Assembly: GCF_900116285.1 (NCBI RefSeq)
Contig: NZ_FPAJ01000005.1
Coordinates: 62,001 to 126,000, forward strand
Direction: 5' to 3'
Source of the DNA: Sulfitobacter marinus
Lineage (GTDB): Bacteria; Pseudomonadota; Alphaproteobacteria; Rhodobacterales; Rhodobacteraceae
Length of the DNA: 64,000 nucleotides
Shown: positions 16,519 through 24,763 of the stretch, one piece after another
Position numbering within the stretch: position 1 is the first letter of the stretch
How the letters are laid out: each line of letters begins with the position of its first letter
The notes under the pieces: model-generated
Seen by the model: the letters and a program-made list of their open reading frames with translations, nothing else
Database searches by the model: none
Told to the model about the DNA's origin: nothing
Translations under genes and position numbers: made by a program

Positions 16519-17742
16519 TTACCCTACCACGTTAAACTCGGGCCCATAAGGATAGCCGGTGATATTGTCGTTGCCGTCATCCGTGATCACCAAAATATCA
16601 TGCTCGCGGTATCCGCCGGCACCCGGTTTATCCGCCGCAACCGTCAGCATCGGCTCCATCGAAATGACCATGCCGGGTTCAAGCACGGTGTCGACGTCTT
16701 CGCGCAGTTCCAGCCCGGCCTCGCGGCCATAGTAATGCGACAGCACCCCGAATGAATGCCCGTACCCAAAGGTGCGGTGTTGCAGCAAATCACGCTCAGC
16801 AAAGAAATCGTTGATCTTATGGGTGATCTCGGCGCAGCTAGCCCCCGGTTTCAACAGGCTCATCCCGTATTCATGGGCGGCGACGTTGGCCTCCCAAATC
16901 TTGAGGCTGGCCGCATCGACTTCGCCTGCGAACATCGTACGCTCAAGCGCGGTGTAATATGCCGATATCATCGGGAAGGTGTTCAGCGACAGGATATCAC
17001 CGCATTCCAACTGGCGTGCGGTTACGGGGTTATGTGCGCCGTCGGTGTTCAGCCCAGACTGGAACCACACCCAGGTGTCGCGGTATTCGGCATCGGGAAA
17101 GCGTTTGGCGATCTCAAGCTCCATCGCGTCACGGCCCGCCATAGCGATGTCGATCTCGCGTGCGCCGATTTTGACCGCGTCGCGAATGGCGTAACCACCG
17201 ACATCGGCGACCTGCGCGCCTTGGCGAATCAGGGCGATCTCGGCCTCTGACTTGTGCATCCGCTGACGCATCGTGGTTTCGAACAGATCCACCATCACGG
17301 CAGGCTCTAGAAAATCTTCAAGCTTGTCGCGCTGCATCAGGGTCAGGTGGTCGCCCTCATAGCCGATGACCGCCCCTTTACCCGTAACGGACGCAATGGC
17401 CCGCCAGTAGTTATCGCGTTGCCAATCAGTATAGGTGATGTTGTCGGCAAAGCTGCGCCGCCACGGCTGGCCCGCGTCGATGCCTGCGGAAATGGTCACG
17501 CAATCGGTGTCCGTCACAACCAACCCATAGGGCCGGCCAAAGGCACAGTACAAAAACCCCGAATAATAGGCGATATTGTGCATTGAGGTGAAAACGGCAG
17601 CGGTCGCCCCCGCGCTTTCCATGCGTTCGCGCAGCTCTTCCAAACGCGCCTCGTATTCGGTCGCATCAAAAGGCAACGGCGATTTCTCACCATTGTGAAA
17701 GCGGTACATATCGGGGCGCAAAACTTTGGATGGATTGGTCAT
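16519..17742 (-). CDS. Creatinase-family M24 hydrolase
   Basis: A 407-residue pita-bread-fold protein of peptidase family M24. From memory it is strikingly similar to Pseudomonas creatinase (creatine amidinohydrolase, creatine to sarcosine plus urea). Conserved blocks include AVFTSMHNIAYYSGFLYCAFGRPY, FQSGLNTDGAHNPV with the catalytic histidine H237 (H232 in the Pseudomonas enzyme), RTFGYGHSFGVLSHYYGREAGLELRED and GAGGYREHDIL. As in creatinase, the metal ligands of true aminopeptidases are not all present. No creatininase, sarcosine oxidase or urease gene is nearby, so another guanidino compound is possible. Confidence 0.85.
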   Translation of the reverse strand: MTNPSKVLRPDMYRFHNGEKSPLPFDATEYEARLEELRERMESAGATAAVFTSMHNIAYYSGFLYCAFGRPYGLVVTDTDCVTISAGIDAGQPWRRSFADNITYTDWQRDNYWRAIASVTGKGAVIGYEGDHLTLMQRDKLEDFLEPAVMVDLFETTMRQRMHKSEAEIALIRQGAQVADVGGYAIRDAVKIGAREIDIAMAGRDAMELEIAKRFPDAEYRDTWVWFQSGLNTDGAHNPVTARQLECGDILSLNTFPMISAYYTALERTMFAGEVDAASLKIWEANVAAHEYGMSLLKPGASCAEITHKINDFFAERDLLQHRTFGYGHSFGVLSHYYGREAGLELREDVDTVLEPGMVISMEPMLTVAADKPGAGGYREHDILVITDDGNDNITGYPYGPEFNVVG

Positions 17743-17861
17743 ATCAGACCCTCCTTTTCAGAAAGGTCCCGGCGTGCAGGACGCAAGGGCCTAAGTTCAG
17801 GACGACGCCATCGCCCTAGCCCATGCAACCTTTCTCCTATTTCAGCGCACCGATCAAGGGG

Positions 17862-18653
17862 TCACTTGATGCCAAGCAATGCTTTCATCATGTCGCTGTC
17901 GGGGTCTTCCAGCAAATCGATGATATCAAAGTGATGCCGCCCTTCGACTGCGGTCATCTTGGCCCCCCAAACGCGCGACAACTGTTCTGCCTGTTCGATA
18001 AAGGCGGGGCGTTCATCCGCGCCGACCCAGATCGTGACATTCACCCCATGCGGCGGGGTCATGTTGACGGGGCTTTCGGCTGCGACCTCTGCTTCGTCCA
18101 ACTGCAAAACCTCGTTCATGGTGGTTTGTAGCAGCGGTTCCAGATCGGCCACGGGGGAAATCGTCACGATATTGGAAATCCGTTCGCGCACATCACCGGG
18201 CAGGATCAGCGGGTCGGTCATGCGGGCGACCAACTGGCCCCCAGCGGAATGTCCGGCCAGTGAAATCGACCCTTGGGTCCGCTTGGCGACATCTGCCAGC
18301 CCTTTGGCCACCTGGCTGGTAATCTGGCTGATGCGCACATCGGGGCACAGATCATAGCCGATCATCGCAACCGCATACCCACGCGCCAGCGCACCTGCCG
18401 CCAAATGGGACCAATCAGACGGCGCAAAAGCCTTCCAATACCCACCATGGATGAAAACGACAGTACCCCGGGAAACCCCTTCAGGTTCGAAGAAGTCATA
18501 CAGCTCGCGGTCTGACGCACCATAGGAAATGTTCTTTTGCGCGCGAAACCCCAGCTTCTTGCGGAACGCTGCTGCTGCCTTTTGCCAGCGGGGCGGATAG
18601 TCCTCGGCACCCTCGATATAAGCGGCATTGGCATAAGCATCATCTAACTGCAT
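17862..18653 (-). CDS. Alpha/beta hydrolase, kynurenine-formamidase-like esterase
   Basis: A 263-residue serine hydrolase of the arylformamidase/esterase type. The oxyanion motif is HGGYW (69-73), the nucleophile is S136 in GHSAGG, and the C-terminal catalytic histidine is in EGRHHFDI. The ATG at 18653 follows a good AGGGAG site, and an upstream GTG is less likely. It is the likely first gene of a pair with creatinase, 119 bp apart on the same strand, and diverges from gabD. Kynurenine formamidase activity is possible, but no other kynurenine pathway gene is seen here. Confidence 0.75.
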   Translation of the reverse strand: MQLDDAYANAAYIEGAEDYPPRWQKAAAAFRKKLGFRAQKNISYGASDRELYDFFEPEGVSRGTVVFIHGGYWKAFAPSDWSHLAAGALARGYAVAMIGYDLCPDVRISQITSQVAKGLADVAKRTQGSISLAGHSAGGQLVARMTDPLILPGDVRERISNIVTISPVADLEPLLQTTMNEVLQLDEAEVAAESPVNMTPPHGVNVTIWVGADERPAFIEQAEQLSRVWGAKMTAVEGRHHFDIIDLLEDPDSDMMKALLGIK

Positions 18654-18746
18654 TTGGGTCTCCCTTAACACGCCAAAACAAACTCGAACTAGACAATCAT
18701 AGCGAATGTTGCTTTGGGTTCCACAAACAAAAGCGGAGAGATCAAA

Positions 18747-20219
18747 ATGACTGACGCAAACACCGACCTGAAATCTATGCTCAAAGACCCCAGCCTACTG
18801 GAAACCCGTGCCTATATTGGCGGCGAATGGGTAGATGGCGACGACGGTACCTTTGATGTGACCAACCCTGCGCGTGGTGATGTGATTGCCAAAGTGGCCG
18901 ACCTTAGCCGTGCCCAAGTCGCCGGTGCCATCGCCCAAGCCGAAAAGGCCCAGAAAGAATGGGCATCCTGGACCGGCAAAGAACGTGCCGCCGTGCTGCG
19001 CAAATGGTTCGATCTGATGATGGCGAACCAGGACGATCTGGGGGCCATCCTGACCGCGGAACAAGGCAAACCGCTGGCCGAGGCCAAAGGCGAAATCGCC
19101 TATGGTGCGTCGTTTATCGAATTCATGGGCGAACAGGCCAAGCGCGTGTACGGCGAAACCATTCCCGGCCACCAGCGCGACAAACGCATCACCGTGATCA
19201 AGCAACCCATCGGCGTTGCAGCATCGATTACGCCGTGGAACTTTCCCAACGCAATGATCACCCGCAAGGCAGCACCTGCGCTGGCCGCTGGCTGTGCATT
19301 TGTTGCGCGCCCTGCAGCCGAAACGCCGCTATCTGCCATCGTCATGGGCGTGTTGGCTGAACGTGCGGGCATTCCGGCGGGCGTGTTCAATGTGGTGCCA
19401 TCGTCATCGTCCTCTGCCGTGGGTAAGGAATTCTGCGAAAACCCTGCCGTGCGCAAGCTGACATTTACCGGATCGACCGAAGTTGGCCGTATCCTGATGA
19501 AGCAAGCCGCCGATCAGGTCATGAAATGTTCGATGGAGCTGGGCGGCAATGCACCGTTCATCGTGTTTGATGATGCCGATCTGGATGCTGCTGTCGAAGG
19601 CGCGATCCTGTGCAAATTCCGCAACAACGGCCAGACCTGCGTTTGCGCCAACCGCATCTATGTGCAGGCCGGTGTCTATGACGCCTTTGCCGAAAAGCTG
19701 AAGGTCGCGGTCGAGAAACTCAAGGTTGGTGACGGCTTTGAAGACGGCGTGGCGCTTGGCCCGCTGATCAACCCCGCCGCGGGTGAAAAGGTCAAAGAGC
19801 ATATCGAGGATGCAAAATCCAAGGGTGCTAACGTGATCTTGGGCGATGCTGGCGAGATGGACGGAAACTTCCTGCCGCCCACGATCATGACCGACGTGAC
19901 CCAAGACATGATGGTTGCGACCGAAGAAACCTTTGGCCCGCTGGCACCGCTGTTCAAATTCGACAGCGTCGATGACGTGATCGCGATGGCGAACGACACG
20001 ATCTTTGGTCTGGCGTCGTACTTTTATGCCAAGGACTTAAGCCGCGTTTATAAAGTCGCCGAAGCGCTGGAATACGGCATTGTGGGCGTAAACACCGGCC
20101 TGATCTCGACCGAGGTGGCACCGTTTGGCGGCGTCAAACAATCCGGTCTGGGCCGCGAAGGCAGCCACCACGGGATCGAGGATTACCTTGAGATGAAATA
20201 CATCTGCATGTCGGTCTGA
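18747..20219 (+). CDS. gabD: NAD(P)-dependent succinate-semialdehyde dehydrogenase
   Basis: A 490-residue aldehyde dehydrogenase that oxidises succinate semialdehyde to succinate. The catalytic pair is E264 (MELGGNAP) and C298 (GQTCVCANR), with a second Cys two residues on, as in GabD enzymes. The N-terminal TRAYIGGEWV and the ITPWNFPNAMITRKAAPALAAG block also fit. Position 188 is Arg in ARPAAETP, where many family members have Lys (KPA); that residue contacts the cofactor ribose. GGAGAG precedes the ATG at 18747. The gene ends in a terminator. Confidence 0.9.
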   Translation: MTDANTDLKSMLKDPSLLETRAYIGGEWVDGDDGTFDVTNPARGDVIAKVADLSRAQVAGAIAQAEKAQKEWASWTGKERAAVLRKWFDLMMANQDDLGAILTAEQGKPLAEAKGEIAYGASFIEFMGEQAKRVYGETIPGHQRDKRITVIKQPIGVAASITPWNFPNAMITRKAAPALAAGCAFVARPAAETPLSAIVMGVLAERAGIPAGVFNVVPSSSSSAVGKEFCENPAVRKLTFTGSTEVGRILMKQAADQVMKCSMELGGNAPFIVFDDADLDAAVEGAILCKFRNNGQTCVCANRIYVQAGVYDAFAEKLKVAVEKLKVGDGFEDGVALGPLINPAAGEKVKEHIEDAKSKGANVILGDAGEMDGNFLPPTIMTDVTQDMMVATEETFGPLAPLFKFDSVDDVIAMANDTIFGLASYFYAKDLSRVYKVAEALEYGIVGVNTGLISTEVAPFGGVKQSGLGREGSHHGIEDYLEMKYICMSV

Positions 20220-20235
20220 TATCTGATATGCGCTT

Positions 20236-20272
20236 TGCGGGCGGCGAGATGATCCTGCCGCCCGTTTTCGTT
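20236..20272 (+). terminator. Intrinsic terminator of gabD
   Basis: CGGGCGGC (20238-20245) pairs with GCCGCCCG (20257-20264), followed by TTTTCGTTT. It abuts the stop codon of the convergent aminotransferase gene. Confidence 0.87.
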
Positions 20273-21492
20273 TAAGCAGCCAGCGCCCTGGTGATCAGAT
20301 TGCCCAGCCGCTTGATCCCCTCGGCGATCTTGGCCTCGTCTGATGTGGCATAACTAAGACGCAGCGTATTGCGCCCTGATCCATCGGCAAAGAATGCATG
20401 CCCCGGCACAAAGGCGACCCGTTCGGTTTTAAGCGACTCGGCCAGCAAGTTGGCCCCGTCCAATGTCTCGGGCAGCGTCACCCAAATGAACATCCCACCT
20501 TCGGGTTTTGTCCAGCTGACACCGTCCGGCATGTGTTCCTCAAGCGCGTTCAGCATCGCATCGCGCCGTCCGCGATAGGCCGCGCGGATCACTTCAACAT
20601 GGCTGTCAAAATGATGCTCCGCGACGTCGGCAATAGCGATCTGGTTTAGTGTCGCACTATGCAAATCTGCCGCCTGCTTCATCAACACAAGCTGGTTGAT
20701 CACTGGCATCGCGGCGCAGACCCAACCGACACGCAGGCCCGGCGACAGTGTCTTGGAAAAGCTCCCGCAATAGATCGTCCGGCAGGCTTCGATATCCCCG
20801 CCCTTGCGCGCGGCCTCAAGCGCCAGAATTGGCGGGATCACCTCCCCGTCAAAGCGCAGCGATTGATAAGCCGCGTCTTCGATCACCGCGATATCCATCT
20901 CGTCGGCCAGATCAATGACCCGCTCCCGCGCTGCGCGGCTAACGGTGGCCCCGGTGGGGTTTGCAAAATCAACGGACAGATAGGCAAACTTGGCCTTACC
21001 ACCTGCGGCCTCGGCCTCTGCCGTATAATCGGCGGCTGAACGGTTGCTCAGCGGGTCCAGTTTATCATAACGCGGTTCGTAGGCGTTGAACGCCCCTAAT
21101 GCGCCCAGATAAGTCGGCCACCCGACCAAGACGGTGTCGCCGGGCGACAGGAACAGCTTACCCAGATAATCCAACGCTTGCTGCGATCCGGACGTGATCA
21201 GGATGTTGTCGGGCGTGGCAGGGATACCGATTTTCTGCATTTGGCCAGCAATCCAAACCCGCAACGGTTTGTGTCCCTCGCTGGACGAATACTGCAGGCC
21301 ATGCGTCGCAAGTGGGCCGCTTAATGCAGCATTGAACGCCTCTTGGAATATTTGCTTTGGAAACAGATCAGGGTCGGGAATGCCACCTGCAAAGGATATG
21401 ATATCAGGTTGATCCAACAGCTTTAGCAGCTCGCGGATTTCCGACGCCTTCATACGTGTGGCGCGTGTCGCAAAGATTTCTTGCAAGGACAT
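20272..21492 (-). CDS. PLP-dependent aminotransferase, class I/II (2-aminoadipate/LysN-like)
   Basis: A 406-residue fold-type I aminotransferase. PLP-lysine K247 lies in YCGSFSKTLSPGLRVGW. Other blocks are SFAGGIPDPDLFP, QYSSSEGHKPLR, ITSGSQQALD, DFANPTGATVS and EDAAYQSLRF. This arrangement (AGGIPDP, SFSKTLSPGLRVGW) is typical of the broad-specificity 2-aminoadipate/aromatic group and of the catalytic half of MocR proteins, but there is no GntR helix-turn-helix here. The ATG at 21492 is chosen over an upstream in-frame start. The substrate is not predictable. Confidence 0.87.
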   Translation of the reverse strand: MSLQEIFATRATRMKASEIRELLKLLDQPDIISFAGGIPDPDLFPKQIFQEAFNAALSGPLATHGLQYSSSEGHKPLRVWIAGQMQKIGIPATPDNILITSGSQQALDYLGKLFLSPGDTVLVGWPTYLGALGAFNAYEPRYDKLDPLSNRSAADYTAEAEAAGGKAKFAYLSVDFANPTGATVSRAARERVIDLADEMDIAVIEDAAYQSLRFDGEVIPPILALEAARKGGDIEACRTIYCGSFSKTLSPGLRVGWVCAAMPVINQLVLMKQAADLHSATLNQIAIADVAEHHFDSHVEVIRAAYRGRRDAMLNALEEHMPDGVSWTKPEGGMFIWVTLPETLDGANLLAESLKTERVAFVPGHAFFADGSGRNTLRLSYATSDEAKIAEGIKRLGNLITRALAA

Positions 21493-21587
21493 GGTGCCCC
21501 CTCCCCAATGATTTGCCGCAGATTGGCGCGTGACCACATTTAAGTCAATACTTTTGACCTAATCCTCCGCACGCAGACACGCCAGAA

Positions 21588-21619
21588 ACAAAAAGACCCG
21601 AGGCACTGCCCCGGGTCCA
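21588..21619 (-). terminator. Intrinsic terminator after hsp20
   Basis: GACCCGAGGC (21595-21604) and GCCCCGGGTC (21608-21617) form a stem with one mismatch. On the minus strand it is followed by TTTTT (AAAAA at 21590-21594). It lies 25 bp past the hsp20 stop codon. Confidence 0.85.
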
Positions 21620-21641
21620 ATTCACATGTGTTGAAAATAGC

Positions 21642-22115
21642 TTAGTTCACAGACTTCGCATCAACGACATCTTTTTCAATCGCGCCTGCTGATGCGCTTG
21701 CGATCTGAATCTGGCGCGGCTTTAGTGCTTCGGGCACCTGGCGTTCCAGATCGATGTTCAGCATCCCATCAACATGGGTGGCACCCGTCACCTGCACATG
21801 GTCGGCAAGGTGGAACCGACGCTCGAACGCCCGTGTGGCAATACCGCGATGCAGATAGGTTTTTTCGTTTGCGTCATCCGCCTTGCGGGCCGAAACGATC
21901 AGGGATTTTTCACGCACTTCGACGCTTAGATCCGCGTCGGAAAAGCCCGCAACCGCAATCGAAATACGATAGGATTCATCGTCAAGCTTTTCGATATTGT
22001 AGGGCGGGTAGCTGTTTTGCGCGACATCATTGGTCGCGACGCGATCCATCAGGTTGGCGATTTGGTCAAAGCCAACGGTGGAACGATATAGGGGTGCAAA
22101 ATCAAAATTACGCAT
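21642..22115 (-). CDS. Small heat shock protein, Hsp20/IbpA family
   Basis: A 157-residue alpha-crystallin-domain chaperone that holds unfolding proteins for later refolding. The N-terminus FDFAPLYRSTVGFD is typical of IbpA-type proteins. The crystallin core spans about 38-130 (NIEKLDDESYRISIAVAGF ... GMLNIDLERQVPEALKPRQIQI). The IPEALKPR-type tail motif is present. Expression is probably heat-controlled twice: an RpoH-type promoter lies about 105-130 bp upstream, and a ROSE-like hairpin covers the SD (see separate entries). A terminator follows. Confidence 0.92.
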   Translation of the reverse strand: MRNFDFAPLYRSTVGFDQIANLMDRVATNDVAQNSYPPYNIEKLDDESYRISIAVAGFSDADLSVEVREKSLIVSARKADDANEKTYLHRGIATRAFERRFHLADHVQVTGATHVDGMLNIDLERQVPEALKPRQIQIASASAGAIEKDVVDAKSVN

Positions 22116-22123
22116 AGGTGTTC

Positions 22124-22140
22124 ATCCTCGTTTGAGCGAT
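22124..22140 (-). promoter_or_regulatory. ROSE-like RNA thermometer helix over the hsp20 ribosome site
   Basis: On the minus strand, transcript AUC-G-CUC (from 22140) can pair with GAG-GAU, which contains the SD AGGA (22128-22125). A single bulged G lies opposite the SD, and the loop is AAAC. The sequence UCGCU opposite AGGA fits the conserved U-Y-G-C-U of ROSE elements. The start codon is nine bases further on. ROSE elements are known before sHSP genes in alphaproteobacteria; folding here is inferred by eye. Confidence 0.55.
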
Positions 22141-22218
22141 TTACAGAGCTGGACCTTCCACTGCGGACAGGCCCATGTTTCATGATCCAAAACCCTAATT
22201 AGGCGTCTTGGTGAGAAT

Positions 22219-22248
22219 GATGTGGGGATGAACAAATACAGTTTCAAG
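22219..22248 (-). promoter_or_regulatory. RpoH (sigma-32) type promoter for hsp20
   Basis: Read on the minus strand, CTTGAAA (22248-22242) is followed after 14 bases by CCCCACATC (22227-22219). The known sigma-32 consensus is CTTGAAA, 11-16 bases, CCCCATnT. The -35 box is perfect and the -10 box differs slightly. The leader to the hsp20 start would be about 95 bases. Confidence 0.75.
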
Positions 22249-22282
22249 AGGGTCAGTCACGCAATAGACCCCGCGATCTAAC

Positions 22283-23098
22283 CTAAGGTTTTATGAATTT
22301 TGCACCGGTTGTGCGGCGACGATCCGATGCCGATATCGTTTTTCGCTTGATACCCGGCGCTTGATAAACACCTTTTCCGGCCACCAGTTCAGCCTGCAAC
22401 AACGCAAGAGGTGTTCCCAATGCGGTACCCAATGAGACTTCATTCCCCTCGACCTGCGCCTTGGCGGACACCACCGACACGATCTGCGGCACACCATTTG
22501 AAAAGGTGAAAATCGGCGCGCCACTCGATCCGAAGTCGACAGAACACGTGGTGACCAACACGCCCTCCTGGCGGGCCAGCACGCTGCACGTCTCTTGCAA
22601 TGATGGTGCCTCGGCGCGGTCTTTGGCATAGCTGACCACACCCAATTCGTCACCGCGGCGTGGGCGCGGTGCCGTGTCAAACGGAACAATCGTGGTATTT
22701 TGGATTGCGCGATCAAGTTCGAGCAGGGCCAGATCATAACGCACCCGCTGGGGCGACACCGCCCCGTCATAGACATAATCAGGATGCACGACAGCGCGGC
22801 GGATATTGCGATACGCCCCGGCACGCCCGTTGCGCCAGCCTGCGCGAAACTTGACCGATTTGTGATCGATACGTTGCTTGGTTTTGCGGTCGAACAGACA
22901 ATGTGCCGCCGTCAATACAAGACGCGGCGCAATCAATGCGCCGGTGCAAAACCCTGCCCCGGCAATGTCGAGGCGGCCAACAGCCTCCCACGCACGCGCG
23001 TCGACGCCAGTCTCCAAGCTGCGCAGATACGCATCTTGTGACAGGGCGGATGTGGCAACGGTCAGCAAGGCAAACGAAAGGGCGACCCAGCGGCGCAT
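22283..23098 (-). CDS. Secreted trypsin-like serine protease (S1 family)
   Basis: A 271-residue chymotrypsin-fold protein with a signal peptide (about 1-20, ending ALS-QDA), so periplasmic or secreted. Catalytic residues are H66 in TAAHC, D122 in YDLALLEL and S192 in GSSGAP. The usual GDSGGP is altered: Ser replaces Asp before the nucleophile and Ala replaces the following Gly, so activity or oxyanion geometry may differ. Cysteines C51/C67 and C171/C185 could form disulfides. GGGAG precedes the ATG at 23098. The target is unknown. Confidence 0.85.
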   Translation of the reverse strand: MRRWVALSFALLTVATSALSQDAYLRSLETGVDARAWEAVGRLDIAGAGFCTGALIAPRLVLTAAHCLFDRKTKQRIDHKSVKFRAGWRNGRAGAYRNIRRAVVHPDYVYDGAVSPQRVRYDLALLELDRAIQNTTIVPFDTAPRPRRGDELGVVSYAKDRAEAPSLQETCSVLARQEGVLVTTCSVDFGSSGAPIFTFSNGVPQIVSVVSAKAQVEGNEVSLGTALGTPLALLQAELVAGKGVYQAPGIKRKTISASDRRRTTGAKFIKP

Positions 23099-23179
23099 GG
23101 CACGGCTCCCTTTCTTTGGAGTTCGCTCAAGATTTAGAAAACCGCTAATGGCTAGATAAGGCATAAATAGGGCAATACC

Positions 23180-24571
23180 TCAGCGCAGTTTGGGAATCTC
23201 GCCCTTGGGGTCATGTGTGCCGGTCAGCGCAGGCGGTTTCGGCCCGCCACTGGCCCAATCCAGCAGTTCGACCGTGTGAACCACAGGTATCCCCGCAGCC
23301 GACCCGATTTGCATCATGCATCCAATATTCCCCGCGGCAATCACGTCGGGGTTCTTGGCCTTCAGGGTTTTGATTTTGCGATCTTTTAGCTGCTTTGAAA
23401 TCTCGGGCTGCATCAGATTATACGTGCCAGCCGATCCACAACATAGATGGGGGTCAGCCGGTTCGACGACGGTAAAACCCGCCTGCCTTAGCAGATCTTT
23501 GGGGTAGGTCTTGATCTGCTGACCATGCTGCAAGGAACAGGCCGCGTGATAGGCGACGACCATCCCGTGATCTACGGGCGCATGCGGCAGGGTGGCATCT
23601 GTTCCAGCGATATTGTCTTTGGCGGGCCGCGGTGCCGGGCTGGTATCCTCGGCCTGTTTCAGAGCGATCAATACCTCAGACACATCCTGCGCAATGGCCG
23701 ACACCCGTGCCGCATCCGCCGCAAGCGGTTCATTACGGAACATATGCCCGTAATCCTTGACGGTGGTGCCACAGCCAGAGGTGTTGATGACAATGGCATC
23801 CAATCCCTGCCCGTCAATTTCGGCGCACCATGCTTTGATGTTTTTGGCCGCTGTTGCGTGGCTTTCGCGGGTCTTGCCCATGTGGTGGGTCAATGCCCCG
23901 CAACATCCGGCCCCTTCCGCCACCACAACCTCGCACCCCAACCGCGTCAGCAGACGGATCGTGGCGTCATTGATGTCCGTGTTCAGCGCCTTTTGCGCGC
24001 AGCCTGTCATCAATGCCACACGCTTCTTGCGCGCACCTTGCGGGGCAAAGCTTTGAGGATCGTCGTTGCGGCTGACCGGCGGGATGGTCTTGGGGGCCAT
24101 CTCAAGCATCGCCTTAAGCCGCGCGTCCGGCATCAGCCGCGCAAAGGGCCGCCCGATCTTGGCACCCAACAACGCCAACCGAAACCGCGTCGGATATGGC
24201 AGGATCCGCGCTAAAACCCAACGCAACGCCCGATCGCTAAAGGGGCGTTTGTAGCGCTGTTCGATATAGTCACGCGCGTGGTCCACCAAATGCATGTAAT
24301 GCACACCCGACGGGCAGGTCGTCATGCAGGCAAGGCAGGACAGGCAGCGGTCAATATGCTTGACCGTTTTGACATCCGGGTCACGATCGTTTTCCAGCAT
24401 GTCCTTGATCAGGTAGATACGCCCCCGCGGGCTGTCCAACTCATCCCCCAACACTTGATAGGTCGGGCATGTGGCCGTGCAAAACCCGCAGTGCACGCAG
24501 GCGCGCAATATCTCGTTGCTGCGCCTGATTGCAGGGTTTTTCAATTGCTCTGGGGTGAATGTCGTCTGCAT
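23180..24571 (-). CDS. glcF: Glycolate oxidase iron-sulfur subunit GlcF
   Basis: A 463-residue subunit that carries electrons from the GlcD/GlcE flavin pair to the quinone pool. Two 4Fe-4S motifs are present: C25/C28/C31/C35 (CVHCGFCTATCP) and C76/C79/C82/C86 (CLSCLACMTTCP). Two CCG-type domains follow, with GAGCCGALTHHMG and PHLCCGSAGTYN. It is the last gene of glcD-glcE-(small ORF)-glcF on the minus strand. Confidence 0.95.
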   Translation of the reverse strand: MQTTFTPEQLKNPAIRRSNEILRACVHCGFCTATCPTYQVLGDELDSPRGRIYLIKDMLENDRDPDVKTVKHIDRCLSCLACMTTCPSGVHYMHLVDHARDYIEQRYKRPFSDRALRWVLARILPYPTRFRLALLGAKIGRPFARLMPDARLKAMLEMAPKTIPPVSRNDDPQSFAPQGARKKRVALMTGCAQKALNTDINDATIRLLTRLGCEVVVAEGAGCCGALTHHMGKTRESHATAAKNIKAWCAEIDGQGLDAIVINTSGCGTTVKDYGHMFRNEPLAADAARVSAIAQDVSEVLIALKQAEDTSPAPRPAKDNIAGTDATLPHAPVDHGMVVAYHAACSLQHGQQIKTYPKDLLRQAGFTVVEPADPHLCCGSAGTYNLMQPEISKQLKDRKIKTLKAKNPDVIAAGNIGCMMQIGSAAGIPVVHTVELLDWASGGPKPPALTGTHDPKGEIPKLR

Positions 24572-24625
24572 GAATACTCCAGCGATGTCAGCTCACGGCC
24601 CCGTGAACCATTAAAAATCAGGGGG

Positions 24626-24763
24626 CTAGGATAGCCCGAAGCAAGGGGTGGTGACACCGATTGCACCAATAACAGCCGTCCAGCGCCGGACCTTCTGATC
24701 CGGACAGGCATAGCGCAGCCCCAGCCTGGCAAAACCCAACACAAAGAGAACGATCAACGTCAT
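24626..24763 (-). CDS. Small candidate gene inside the glc operon (45 aa, single hydrophobic helix)
   Basis: A 45-codon reading frame begins with an ATG overlapping the TGA of glcE (ATGA at 24760-24763) and ends at TAG 24628-24626, before glcF. The N-terminus MTLIVLFVLGFARLGLRYAC is hydrophobic, suggesting a membrane-inserted microprotein; KVRRW follows. The ATGA coupling is the same device used by many real genes in this window. There is no recognised family, and the frame could still be chance. Confidence 0.4.
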   Translation of the reverse strand: MTLIVLFVLGFARLGLRYACPDQKVRRWTAVIGAIGVTTPCFGLS

